Assembly: GCA_963721585.1 (NCBI GenBank)
Contig: CAVRJN010000003.1
Location: 1 to 64,000 of the forward strand
DNA from: Bog-473 sp963721585
GTDB lineage: Bacteria; Actinomycetota; Acidimicrobiia; Acidimicrobiales; RAAP-2
Length of the DNA stretch: 64,000 bases
Reading direction: 5' to 3'
Shown here: positions 1-7,090 of the stretch, piece by piece
Layout of the letters: each line of letters begins with the position of its first letter
Numbering within the stretch: position 1 is the stretch's first letter
Program-made: the position numbers and the translations under genes
The notes under the pieces: generated by a model
Database searches by the model: none
What the model was told of the DNA's origin: nothing
Seen by the model: only the letters and a program-made list of their open reading frames with translations

Positions 1-1345
1 ACGGAACCTACGGGGAGCTTGGTGCGATGCGTGTCCCCTACCACCACGGCTGTGTGAACCACTACGTCGACCATTTCAAACTCATGACCCGATCGTTCGT
101 GAGCAAGAACGACGACGCAATTCTGGAATTCAGGGAGATGAAGAGGAGGCGAGCGGCCTGGCCGGATATAGCCGCTCTTTACGGCGTACTCCTCCATCCC
201 GAGACGCTCATCAGGTTGAACGTGGGAACTGCATACCCCAGGCCATCGAACTCTGGTTGGGGGCAGTTCCGAAATGACTTCTCAGATCCGCTCTTAAGGG
301 GGATTGAATCTCACTCTCTCGCTCAGCTCATCGACGGCACGATGACGGGCGTCGCTCCACTCAACGAGGAAGAGTGGGCATTCGTTGGCGGATATTTCGG
401 TTTTCACTGGATCGAAGACGCTTCGGTGCTGTTCTGGGCGAACGTGGAAGATCTCTTGGATCCGAAGGGTCGCTATGAGATCCAAGGAGGAATGGGCAGG
501 CTCGTCGAGAGCTTTCTCTCATAGGATTGATGAATGCTCGTGTTGCGCTCCGTCCCGATACACCTGTCAACGGTATAGAGCTATCAACGGATGACGGGGT
601 GCTGGTCGACATTCCTGGGCAGCGTCTCCGCTTCGACGCTGCCATTTGCGCAGTCCCAGCCCCGGCTGTCGCTCGCATTGACTTCACGCCAGAGCTCCCC
701 TCGAAACAGGTAGAGGCGATACGGGCGGTTCGCTATTTCCCGGCAGTAAAGGCATTGGCCCACTGTAAGGAGCGGGCGTGGGAGACCCTGGACGGGATAT
801 TCGGCGGGTCCAGCGCGACCGATCGACTGCACCAGCAGTGTTGGTATCCGTCTGATAACGCTACTGCCGAGGCGGACGAGGACCTCTTGGTGGGAAGCGG
901 ACGAGCAATGACGAGGTTGACGAGGAGGGTTTTCCGGTAGTCGTACCAACGAAGTGGCGAGCAGCGGATCCTGACCTGAATGGTCCAGGTGTCTTCATTG
1001 CGGCCTACGTGTGGGGAGCCAACGCCGAGCGAATCGCTGCCATGCCCGATCCCACTCGCCAGGAGCAGTTACTCAGATCAATACGTCGAACTCACCCTTG
1101 GATCGACACATACCTTCTGGAGCCTTTGGAGGTCCGTTGCTGGCCGAACGAGGACAACCCGGGTGGGGGGGCCTTTGCGTACTTCGAACCCACCTGAGCA
1201 GCGCCGGTACGGGCCCTGGCTCTGCCGTCCGCACGGCGACCGGGTGTTCTTCGCTGGAGAGCATCATGGGGTGGCTCAAGGCTGGATCCAGGGGGCGATC
1301 CAGTCGGCCCTAGCAGCCGTTCGAGGTGTAGCAGCACTGCCCTGA
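1..1345 (+). pseudogene. FAD-dependent amine oxidase, 5'-truncated by window and frameshifted
   Basis: The reading frame is already open at base 3 (GTYGELGAMR precedes the first ATG at 27), so the N-terminal FAD-binding part lies outside the window. Four successive frame segments together read like the C-terminal two thirds of a flavin monoamine oxidase: 3-524, about 525-937, about 937-1197 and about 1197-1345. Family-like stretches are GAMRVP, GGMGRLVESF, the substrate-domain strand VWGANAERI, and the C-terminal FAD-contacting stretch FFAGEHHGVAQGWIQGAI. At least three frameshifts are needed, near 520, 930 and 1190. The last lies just after a run of seven G. Similarity is continuous across all breaks, so the damage is recent or is sequencing error. 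Substrate unknown. Confidence 0.72.
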
Positions 1346-1407
1346 CCTAGGAGTTTGCCGATCCAGTTCGGCTTCGTCCTTTGAGCCTTGATTTCTGACT
1401 TCTGTCG

Positions 1408-1421
1408 ACTAACATGTTAGT
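1408..1421. promoter_or_regulatory. Perfect 14-bp palindrome upstream of GntR gene
   Basis: ACTAACATGTTAGT is identical to its reverse complement and ends 25 bp before the GntR start codon. FadR/GntR repressors bind short dyads of this size close to their own promoters. I infer an autoregulatory operator. Confidence 0.5.
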
Positions 1422-1446
1422 ACGTTGCAAGCGAGGAGCATAGACC

Positions 1447-2226
1447 ATGACCCAGCGAGAGCAGGCATATAACGCGATCCGAAGGGCCGTCCTGGAGGGT
1501 CAGGTGCCCATTGGCGAGACGCTCTCGGAGCGTAAGTTTACCGACACGTATCTGGCCAGCGAGGATCTGGGGAGGACCCCGATCAGGGAGGCGCTAGCCG
1601 TGCTGGCCCTACGCGGGCGGGTACGGCAGCTTCCACAGGTGGGGTTTGACGTGCCCCCAGTGACGCCAGCGGAAGCCAAGCGCATCGTTCATGTCCGACA
1701 CGCCATGGAGCGTGTGATCGTCGAGCAGCTACCAGCTGATCTCGCAGGAAGCGGTGTCGGAGGGGCTGTCGACCGCATGAAACGAGCAGCGAAGGACGAG
1801 ATGCCCTTCGAATTCATGACCGCGACGAGGGATCTTCACATCGAGATCTGTGTACGAGCTGACTACGGGGCAGAGGCTCAGAACGTTGGAGCCTTCTACG
1901 ACCGGTTGCAGTTGTTCTTTTGTACAGCAGGAAGACAGCTCGTTTTCGGCGAAATGGAGAAGCTGGCGGACCTCTACGACCGGTTCAGCGTTCATATCTT
2001 CACATCCGACATTCATTCGGCACTTGGAGTCTTTGACGAGACAGCTCGGGTGGAGCTGGCGATAGTCGAGGAGCGAGAAGAGTCGGTCGAGCCGGAAGAG
2101 ACTCAGCGCTGGCGACGCGGTCGCTGTTGCCTAGAGTCCCGGACGTGCCCCTTCCCGCCTCGAGTCCCCAACCTGATCAGGCGCAGGACCTTACAGCCCT
2201 CGTTGTTGGGGGCTCGTCAGGCATAG
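1447..2226 (+). CDS. GntR-family transcriptional regulator (FCD type)
   Basis: N-terminal winged helix-turn-helix (about residues 5-72) with the family signature LGRTPIREALAVLALRG, followed by a helical effector domain of FCD character (about 80-215, with the ligand-region stretch TRDLHIEI). ATG at 1447 is preceded by GAGGAG. The last 40 or so residues (Arg/Pro-rich) look unlike a GntR C-terminus and overlap, in another frame, the beginning of the following SDR gene. The true stop was therefore probably lost by an indel after about 2090. It probably represses itself and the adjacent amine oxidase/SDR genes through the palindrome at 1408-1421. Ligand unknown. Confidence 0.75.
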   Translation: MTQREQAYNAIRRAVLEGQVPIGETLSERKFTDTYLASEDLGRTPIREALAVLALRGRVRQLPQVGFDVPPVTPAEAKRIVHVRHAMERVIVEQLPADLAGSGVGGAVDRMKRAAKDEMPFEFMTATRDLHIEICVRADYGAEAQNVGAFYDRLQLFFCTAGRQLVFGEMEKLADLYDRFSVHIFTSDIHSALGVFDETARVELAIVEEREESVEPEETQRWRRGRCCLESRTCPFPPRVPNLIRRRTLQPSLLGARQA

Positions 2227-2925
2227 GGCTTGCCGTGGCAAGTTTGTTCGCGTAAAGGGCATCCGAACCGTGATTGCGGGTCGAGACGAGAAGAGGGGGC
2301 GATCAGCAGCCGTGAAGGTCAGCGCTTTGGGGACAAGATCCTCATTCGCTATAGCCGACGTGGCAGATCCACACTCGGTCCAGACGATGATGGCTACTGC
2401 ACTTCAGGAACTGAGGCATATTGACGACGCCGGCAATGGCGCGGGTTTTGAAGGTGCCCTGGGTTCGATCATCGATCGAGACCTTCACGAGTTTGATCGC
2501 ACGATGGAGATCAATGCCCGAGGCACCTGGTTGTGTCTCGCCGAAGAACTCGCACATATGTCCTCCCGAAATCCGGGGCAATCGTGAACATCTCCTCCAT
2601 TCAGGCGCGGCAGCCGGTCAGAAATGCGGCCGCCTACGCCGCCTCGAAAGCTGCCATTGAGAGTCTGACCAGAACGGCCAGCATTGAGGCTGCTCCATTG
2701 GGAGTACGCGTCAATGCGGTCGCTCCGGGCGCAGTCGACACTCCAATGAGGACGAGACTCAACGATGCTGCCGGAACGAGTGGGATCGTTCCGGTCGGCT
2801 CGACCCCGCTCGGCCCGATGGCAACGGCTGACCAGGTCGCACATTCAGTCATATGGCTATGCTCGTCGGAGGCGAGCCACATTACGGGCCAAACGATAAC
2901 GATTGACGGAGGCTCGACTGTCTAG
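2145..2925 (+). pseudogene. Short-chain dehydrogenase/reductase, two frameshifts
   Basis: Classical SDR pieces occur in order but in three frames. The Rossmann nucleotide-binding stretch LVVGGSSGIGLAVASLFA (2196-2251, stop directly after), then IAGRDEKR to the strand leading to LCLAEELAHM (2270-2560), then the catalytic part NISSI...YAASKAAIESLTR (Ser, YxxxK) and NAVAPGAVDTPM to the C-terminal ITGQTITIDGGSTV (2565-2925). GTG at 2145 is a possible start. Indels near 2252 and 2560 restore one about 255-residue protein of normal SDR length. Frame integrity otherwise is good, so this is either a very young pseudogene or base-calling error. Likely an NAD(P)-dependent alcohol/ketone oxidoreductase; substrate not inferable. 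Confidence 0.72.
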
Positions 2926-3082
2926 TTCTGAAGCTCCAAACGTCGCACCGATTACTGGGCGTCATTGACAACCGAGTGTCCGCAGATTTCCTGTCTCAGG
3001 GTGAACCAGATCTACTCGGGTTCATCGCTCTCACTAACGCTGGCACGAATGGCGCGCCAGAGCAAAAGCCCATGAGTCCTCA

Positions 3083-3415
3083 TCAGATGGTTGGTGCCCT
3101 CGGAGTTGATACCAGCCAGCATCTCGACATCGCGTACCGCGGCTGGGCCGACTTGGCGAAGGCCAGCAGTGAATCAGGAAACGTCTGTGTCGGCGCGACA
3201 AGTATGCGGGTGCCTAGGAGATCCCACATCGTTGTCCCGAGCGCCTCTGCGATCTGGTAGAGCGTACGGCCGGAGGGCCTTACCTCGTGCTTGCTGTTCT
3301 CCAGATTGGAGAGGTAGCTCTTCGCGATGCGAGCCTTCTCGGCGAGAGCGCTGAGGGTGAGGCCAAGTTCGTTTCGACGTTGGCGAATGCGCGCACCAAC
3401 GGTCGGTTCATCCAT
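3083..3415 (-). CDS. XRE/Cro-type helix-turn-helix protein
   Basis: A 110-residue protein starting MDEPTVGARIRQRR. Residues 6-62 form an HTH_3/XRE domain with the recognition pattern LSALAEKARIAKSYLSNLENSK. The C-terminal 45 residues carry no known domain. It begins 1 nt downstream of the frame-restored end of the ImmA-like gene, so the two are probably co-transcribed from 4.3 kb leftward. XRE proteins next to ImmA/IrrE peptidases usually act as the repressor or antitoxin that the peptidase cleaves. Longer upstream in-frame starts exist but would overlap the ImmA gene. Confidence 0.75.
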   Translation of the reverse strand: MDEPTVGARIRQRRNELGLTLSALAEKARIAKSYLSNLENSKHEVRPSGRTLYQIAEALGTTMWDLLGTRILVAPTQTFPDSLLAFAKSAQPRYAMSRCWLVSTPRAPTI

Positions 3416-3416
3416 A

Positions 3417-4281
3417 TCAAGCCGCTGAGTGATGGCGGTCCTGCCAGAAGATCGCCATGACCCGTTTGTGGTAGCCACCCCGGTGGTCAGTGTAGGGGAA
3501 GAGCCGAGCTGAAACGTGGAGCCTGTCAGAGTTGATCCCGAGTTCATTGAGTGACGTGATGTCCTCGACGATCTCACCGTTGAACGCGCGATTAAGCGTG
3601 CCGCCTTCAGTCGCTGACTTGTTGTGCGGGACAAATGGAAAAGAACCACTCGAAGCGCTCGTGGTTACGCGGGAGCTTCGACTCGGCATCGAGGCGACCT
3701 CGTTCTTCCTTTCGAACTCCAGGTTCGAGCACCACAAGCAAGGTGGGTCTGGGTGCGAGGTGGACGGCTCGAAGCGCTGTCGCAGAGAGGCTGGCGTCAT
3801 AGTGTGATGCGATTTGCTCAATGCCGTCCCAACCAGAGTCAGCCTCGATCAGATCGCGAAGGAAGAAGCGCCGCGGCAGGAGCAGCTCGGCTGCGGCGGC
3901 ATCTGCAAGTTGCTCGGGTTGACTCGCTGCGGTGCGAGTCGGACTTGGGTCGCAGCGAAACAGAGTCATTTGCCGATACCCGGGCTGAAAGGTGTGCCCG
4001 ACCTCATGGAAGCCACTGAAGCGCCGGCGGCCCCAGCTATCGCTGGCGTTAAGGCGCATGACGAGGCCGGTCGCCTCCGGGGTGAGTGAGCCCGCGAAGG
4101 GGAGGGGCTCCACCTTGACCGCCGTGATGTCTCTGTAGCTCGCCACCACTTCGAGTGAGATCGGCGGTTCCTCCCCCAGGTCCTCAATGATCCGCGCCGC
4201 GATCTCCTGGATGCACTCGAGATCTGAACGGCCTGGGAGAGCGAACCGAGCTTCTTCGAGGAGTGAGTGGGACGTGGACAT
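3417..4281 (-). CDS. ImmA/IrrE-family metallopeptidase with C-terminal frameshift
   Basis: ATG at 4281 gives MSTSHSLLEE; the zinc-protease motif HEVGH lies at residues 92-96 after the helix RRRFSGF, and a helix rich in acidic residues (QLADAAAAELLLPRRFF) supplies the expected third ligand region. The first frame stops at 3607. The neighbouring frame continues without a break in character (FPFVPHNKS...GGTLNRAF...RVMAIFWQDR) to 3417, immediately before the XRE start, so a single indel near 3640 is likely. The family comprises zinc peptidases that inactivate XRE/ICE repressors (ImmA) or DNA-damage repressors (IrrE/DdrO). The regulator gene is downstream, opposite to the usual regulator-first order. 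Confidence 0.7.
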
Positions 4282-4396
4282 TGGTTCTGTTGACCAGGTT
4301 ACTTGTTCTCGAAAGCGAACGCGGATAAGGTGTTCTCTATCAAGAACGATCCGGTCGGAGTAGAGAAACCCAAATCCGGCCATGGAGGGAAGAACG

Positions 4397-4744
4397 ATGG
4401 GATCCAAGGTGAGAAGTACCGGCCCCGGCGGGGTGCCCTGGGCGGTGATCGTGCCGGTGGTGCACGCCGCCGTCGACGTCGTCACCTCGGCCAGTTGCCC
4501 AAGCTGCGGCACGCGGGTCGTTCTTTATGTCTGTCCAAGCTGTCGCAAGATCGTGTGGCCTAATCGGGGCGACAACGCGGGCCGCCTGAGCATGTGGAGG
4601 AGGTGTGAAGCAATGGCAACCAGCAAGAGTGACGCCTCAAAGGCAGAAAAGCTCCTGTCCAACCCCAAGACCCCCAAGGTCGTGAAGAGCGTCGCAGCCA
4701 GCGACCTCGCACAGGCAAAGGGGAAGGGTAAAAGCAAGAAGTAG
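4397..4744 (+). CDS. Small zinc-ribbon protein with basic C-terminus; possible internal second gene at 4613
   Basis: ATG 4397 has a strong GGAGGGA site at 4384-4390. Residues about 30-55 contain two CPSC knuckles (SASCPSCGT and YVCPSCRK) spaced as in a zinc ribbon, ending near KIVWPN. The last 43 residues form a Lys/Ala/Ser-rich low-complexity tail (LAQAKGKGKSKK). That tail begins with its own ATG at 4613 preceded by AGGAGG at correct distance, so a separate 43-residue basic peptide may be made from the same frame. Function unknown; the composition suggests a nucleic-acid or ribosome contact, which is speculation. Confidence 0.5.
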   Translation: MGSKVRSTGPGGVPWAVIVPVVHAAVDVVTSASCPSCGTRVVLYVCPSCRKIVWPNRGDNAGRLSMWRRCEAMATSKSDASKAEKLLSNPKTPKVVKSVAASDLAQAKGKGKSKK

Positions 4745-4859
4745 GCGCCGTCCACCTCTCCCGCGTTCCTGGGTCGAGGTCCGGCGCGGGACCGAATTTA
4801 CAGCCAGATCCATGTCGTGAGGGGTGACGGTCCGTCGCCCCAGTCAACGGAAAGTCGAG

Positions 4860-5159
4860 ATGAAATCGATGGCGAAAACAACTAGCGAAATCGTGGCCCA
4901 AATCGAGGCTCACGCGGGCACTCCTTACTCCAGCTGGTACGCCGGAATCGCAACCGATCCCAAGGATCGAATGTTCAACGACCACAACGTCGACGAGGAG
5001 AAAGGGGGGTGGATCTACCGGACAGCGGCGTCGAACGCTGATGCCAGAAGCGCGGAGAGTACGCTCCACGAAGCCGGTTTCAAGGGCGGACCAGGCGGAG
5101 GTGACGCGGGTACTACCGCGGTGTACGCCTACAAGGTCACTAGCAGCACGGTCGAATAG
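4860..5159 (+). CDS. Small conserved-looking protein of unknown function (99 aa)
   Basis: ATG at 4860 (MKSMAKTTSE) follows GGAAAG. The protein has an N-terminal helix (EIVAQIEAHAG), an aromatic strand SSWYAGIATDPKDR, a WIYRTAASNADARSAE segment, and a glycine loop followed by a final strand TAVYAYKV. The pattern of strand WYxGI plus Arg, helix, then Gly-rich loop is faintly reminiscent of GIY-YIG-like small domains, but the GIY and catalytic residues are not convincingly present. I do not assign a function. It stands alone, converging on the pentapeptide gene across a hairpin. Confidence 0.6.
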   Translation: MKSMAKTTSEIVAQIEAHAGTPYSSWYAGIATDPKDRMFNDHNVDEEKGGWIYRTAASNADARSAESTLHEAGFKGGPGGGDAGTTAVYAYKVTSSTVE

Positions 5160-5554
5160 CCAGACGAGCGAGGAGGGGAAGACCGACTGCCGGGTCAAGC
5201 TACCTTCGGGCAGGAACCCGAAGATCGGCCGGATAAGCGAGTTTCTCGGGACTCCGCACCTGGTGCGACGATATTGAGTAGTGCAGTGCCTGGGCGGCTG
5301 CATAGGGCAGAGCCGCTGACCAGCACTTTTGCCGAGCTTGTAACCCGGAGGGTGCGCCCTGGTCCTGAACCCCCGCCACTCAGAAGTACGCAGGTCAGGG
5401 CCGGGCGCTGACCCTTCTGCTCCGGATACTTGCGGTGACCCGAACCACCCGGCTCGGGTCACCACTCGCTACTCATGGATGAGACCGCCCAGGCAGTCGT
5501 CCTTCGCAGCCCAGAAGCAACGACCCGTGAAGCTCGACCCCTCCTCCGATGCCG
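5160..5554. other. Intergenic spacer between convergent genes
   Basis: No supported gene. The only structure I see is the strong hairpin at 5434-5463. Confidence 0.5.
5434..5463. terminator. 10-bp-stem hairpin between convergent genes
   Basis: GGTGACCCGA at 5434-5443 pairs perfectly with TCGGGTCACC at 5454-5463 around a 10-nt loop. It lies downstream of genes on both strands. No T-tract follows, as is common for actinobacterial terminators, so a bidirectional terminator is inferred. Confidence 0.5.
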
Positions 5555-6978
5555 TCAGTTTGGAGGCACCAGGGCGCCGTTGACCAAGGTCCAGCCGGAT
5601 GGGAGTGAGGTCGGTGTGCCCCTGGACCCACCGGACACGACACCCGTCAGATTCGCGCCGGCGAGCTTGGTTCCCTCCAAGTCGGTGTTGGAGAGATTGA
5701 GACCCTTGAAGTCGTCCCCGGCGACCAACGCGCCGGCGAGGTTGTCCCCGCTGAAGTCGGCGTCGGTTGCTATAGGCGCGATGAAGGACGTGTTCCGGAG
5801 GTCAGCGCCCGAGAGGTTGGCGCCGGTCAGGTCGGTGCCGAGGAAATCGGTTCCGGACATGTCGGCGTTAACCAGAGCAGCAGTGGAGAGGTCGGCGGTG
5901 ATGAGGTCGGCGCGGGAGAGATCGGCGGCGGAAAGGTTTGCACCGGCCAGGTCGGTCTTGGAATAGTCCGCGCCGGCCAGGTCCGCGCCAGACAGGTCCG
6001 CGCCGGCCAGATCAGCGCCGGGCCCCGCCAGGTATCCGTCGACGACGCTGAAATCGAGAGGAAACTGGGCCGGCAGTGTCGTAATGCCGCCGGAGGTCAC
6101 TCCCGTCATGACCGCACCGGTGAGGTCGGCGTCCGTCAGGTCAGTACCGGTGAGGATGTCGCCTGTGAGGTCCGCGCCGGCCAGATCGACGCCGGTGAGG
6201 TCCTGGCCGGCGAGGTTGGCGCCGGCCAGGTCGACGCCCGGCCCCGCTAGGTACCCGTCGACGACGCTGAACCCAAAGGGAGATTGGGCCGGCACGGTGG
6301 TGATGCCACCCGAGATCACACCGGTCATAGTGGCTCCGTTGAGGTCGGCGTTCGTGAGGTCGGTGTCTTTGAGGGTCGCGTCGTAGAGGTTCGCGAACGC
6401 CAGATCTGCACCGGTCAGCGTGGCAGCGGCGAGCGTGCTGCCTGAAAGATCGACGCCGAGGAGGTCGGCGTGCGCCAGGTTTGCTCCCGACAAGTCAGCC
6501 CCTTTCAGATCAGTGGCGTCGATGTCGACGTGCTGGAGGTCCGCGCCGCTGAGGTTGGCGCCGGCAAGATCAGCTCCCGGGTAGAGCAGATGGCCGTCGA
6601 CAGGCACCCCGGGTACGATTGCCAGACTTGGTGAAGAGGGCTTGCTCCAGTCCGCGGCCACCTGGGCGTCGACCGTGAACGTGTACCGAACTCCGTTGAC
6701 GAGACCGCGGACGGTGCAGCTGGTCGGGCCCGTCGTGGTGCAGTGGCGATTCCCCGGTCGAGAGGTCACCCGGTACCGCTCGACCCCCCCGCTGCCGCTC
6801 GACGACGAGGCCTTCCAGGAGAGGGTCGCTTTGCCGTTGCCGGCGACAGCCTGCAACGACGCGGGGCGCGTGGTGAGGACGCGGTCGCCGCCTCGGCAGA
6901 TGACGTAGCGCCAAGCATTGTTGCGGCCGAGATCAGGCTCGCCACGATCGCCGAGCCGACCTCGCGTCGGTAGCGCAT
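5555..6978 (-). CDS. Secreted FN3 plus pentapeptide-repeat protein, frameshift after signal peptide
   Basis: On the minus strand a perfect AAAGGAGGT precedes ATG 6978, which opens a Sec signal peptide (MRYRREVGSAIVASLISAAT..SSAEA). That frame loses sense after about 30 residues. The neighbouring frame, joined near 6885, carries a fibronectin type III domain (KATLSWKAS ... YRVTSRPG ... VNGVRYTFTVDA), then about 340 residues of pentapeptide repeats of the A(D/N)LxG type to 5555. The repeats fall into three large modules, each opening V(D)GxLxxPGxDLAGA. Pentapeptide repeats fold as a right-handed quadrilateral beta helix; an extracellular binding or structural role is likely. An indel near 6885 is required for export of the repeat domain. 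Confidence 0.75.
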
Positions 6979-7090
6979 GGAGCTGGACCTCCTTTCCTCC
7001 GGACGGGGCGCCCCGATGTACCCTGCCGGTGACCGCAAAGGAGCGCGCACTACCCTCTGCGAGGGAGCGTACGCGGAACGGAGGGGCAAC

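Noticed and set aside
2976..3260. 94-codon plus-strand frame
   Set aside because: Overlaps the XRE gene on the other strand and has no domain or ribosome site.
3083..4281. Prophage or integrative element marked by the XRE/ImmA pair
   Set aside because: No integrase, terminase, att repeats or tRNA nearby.
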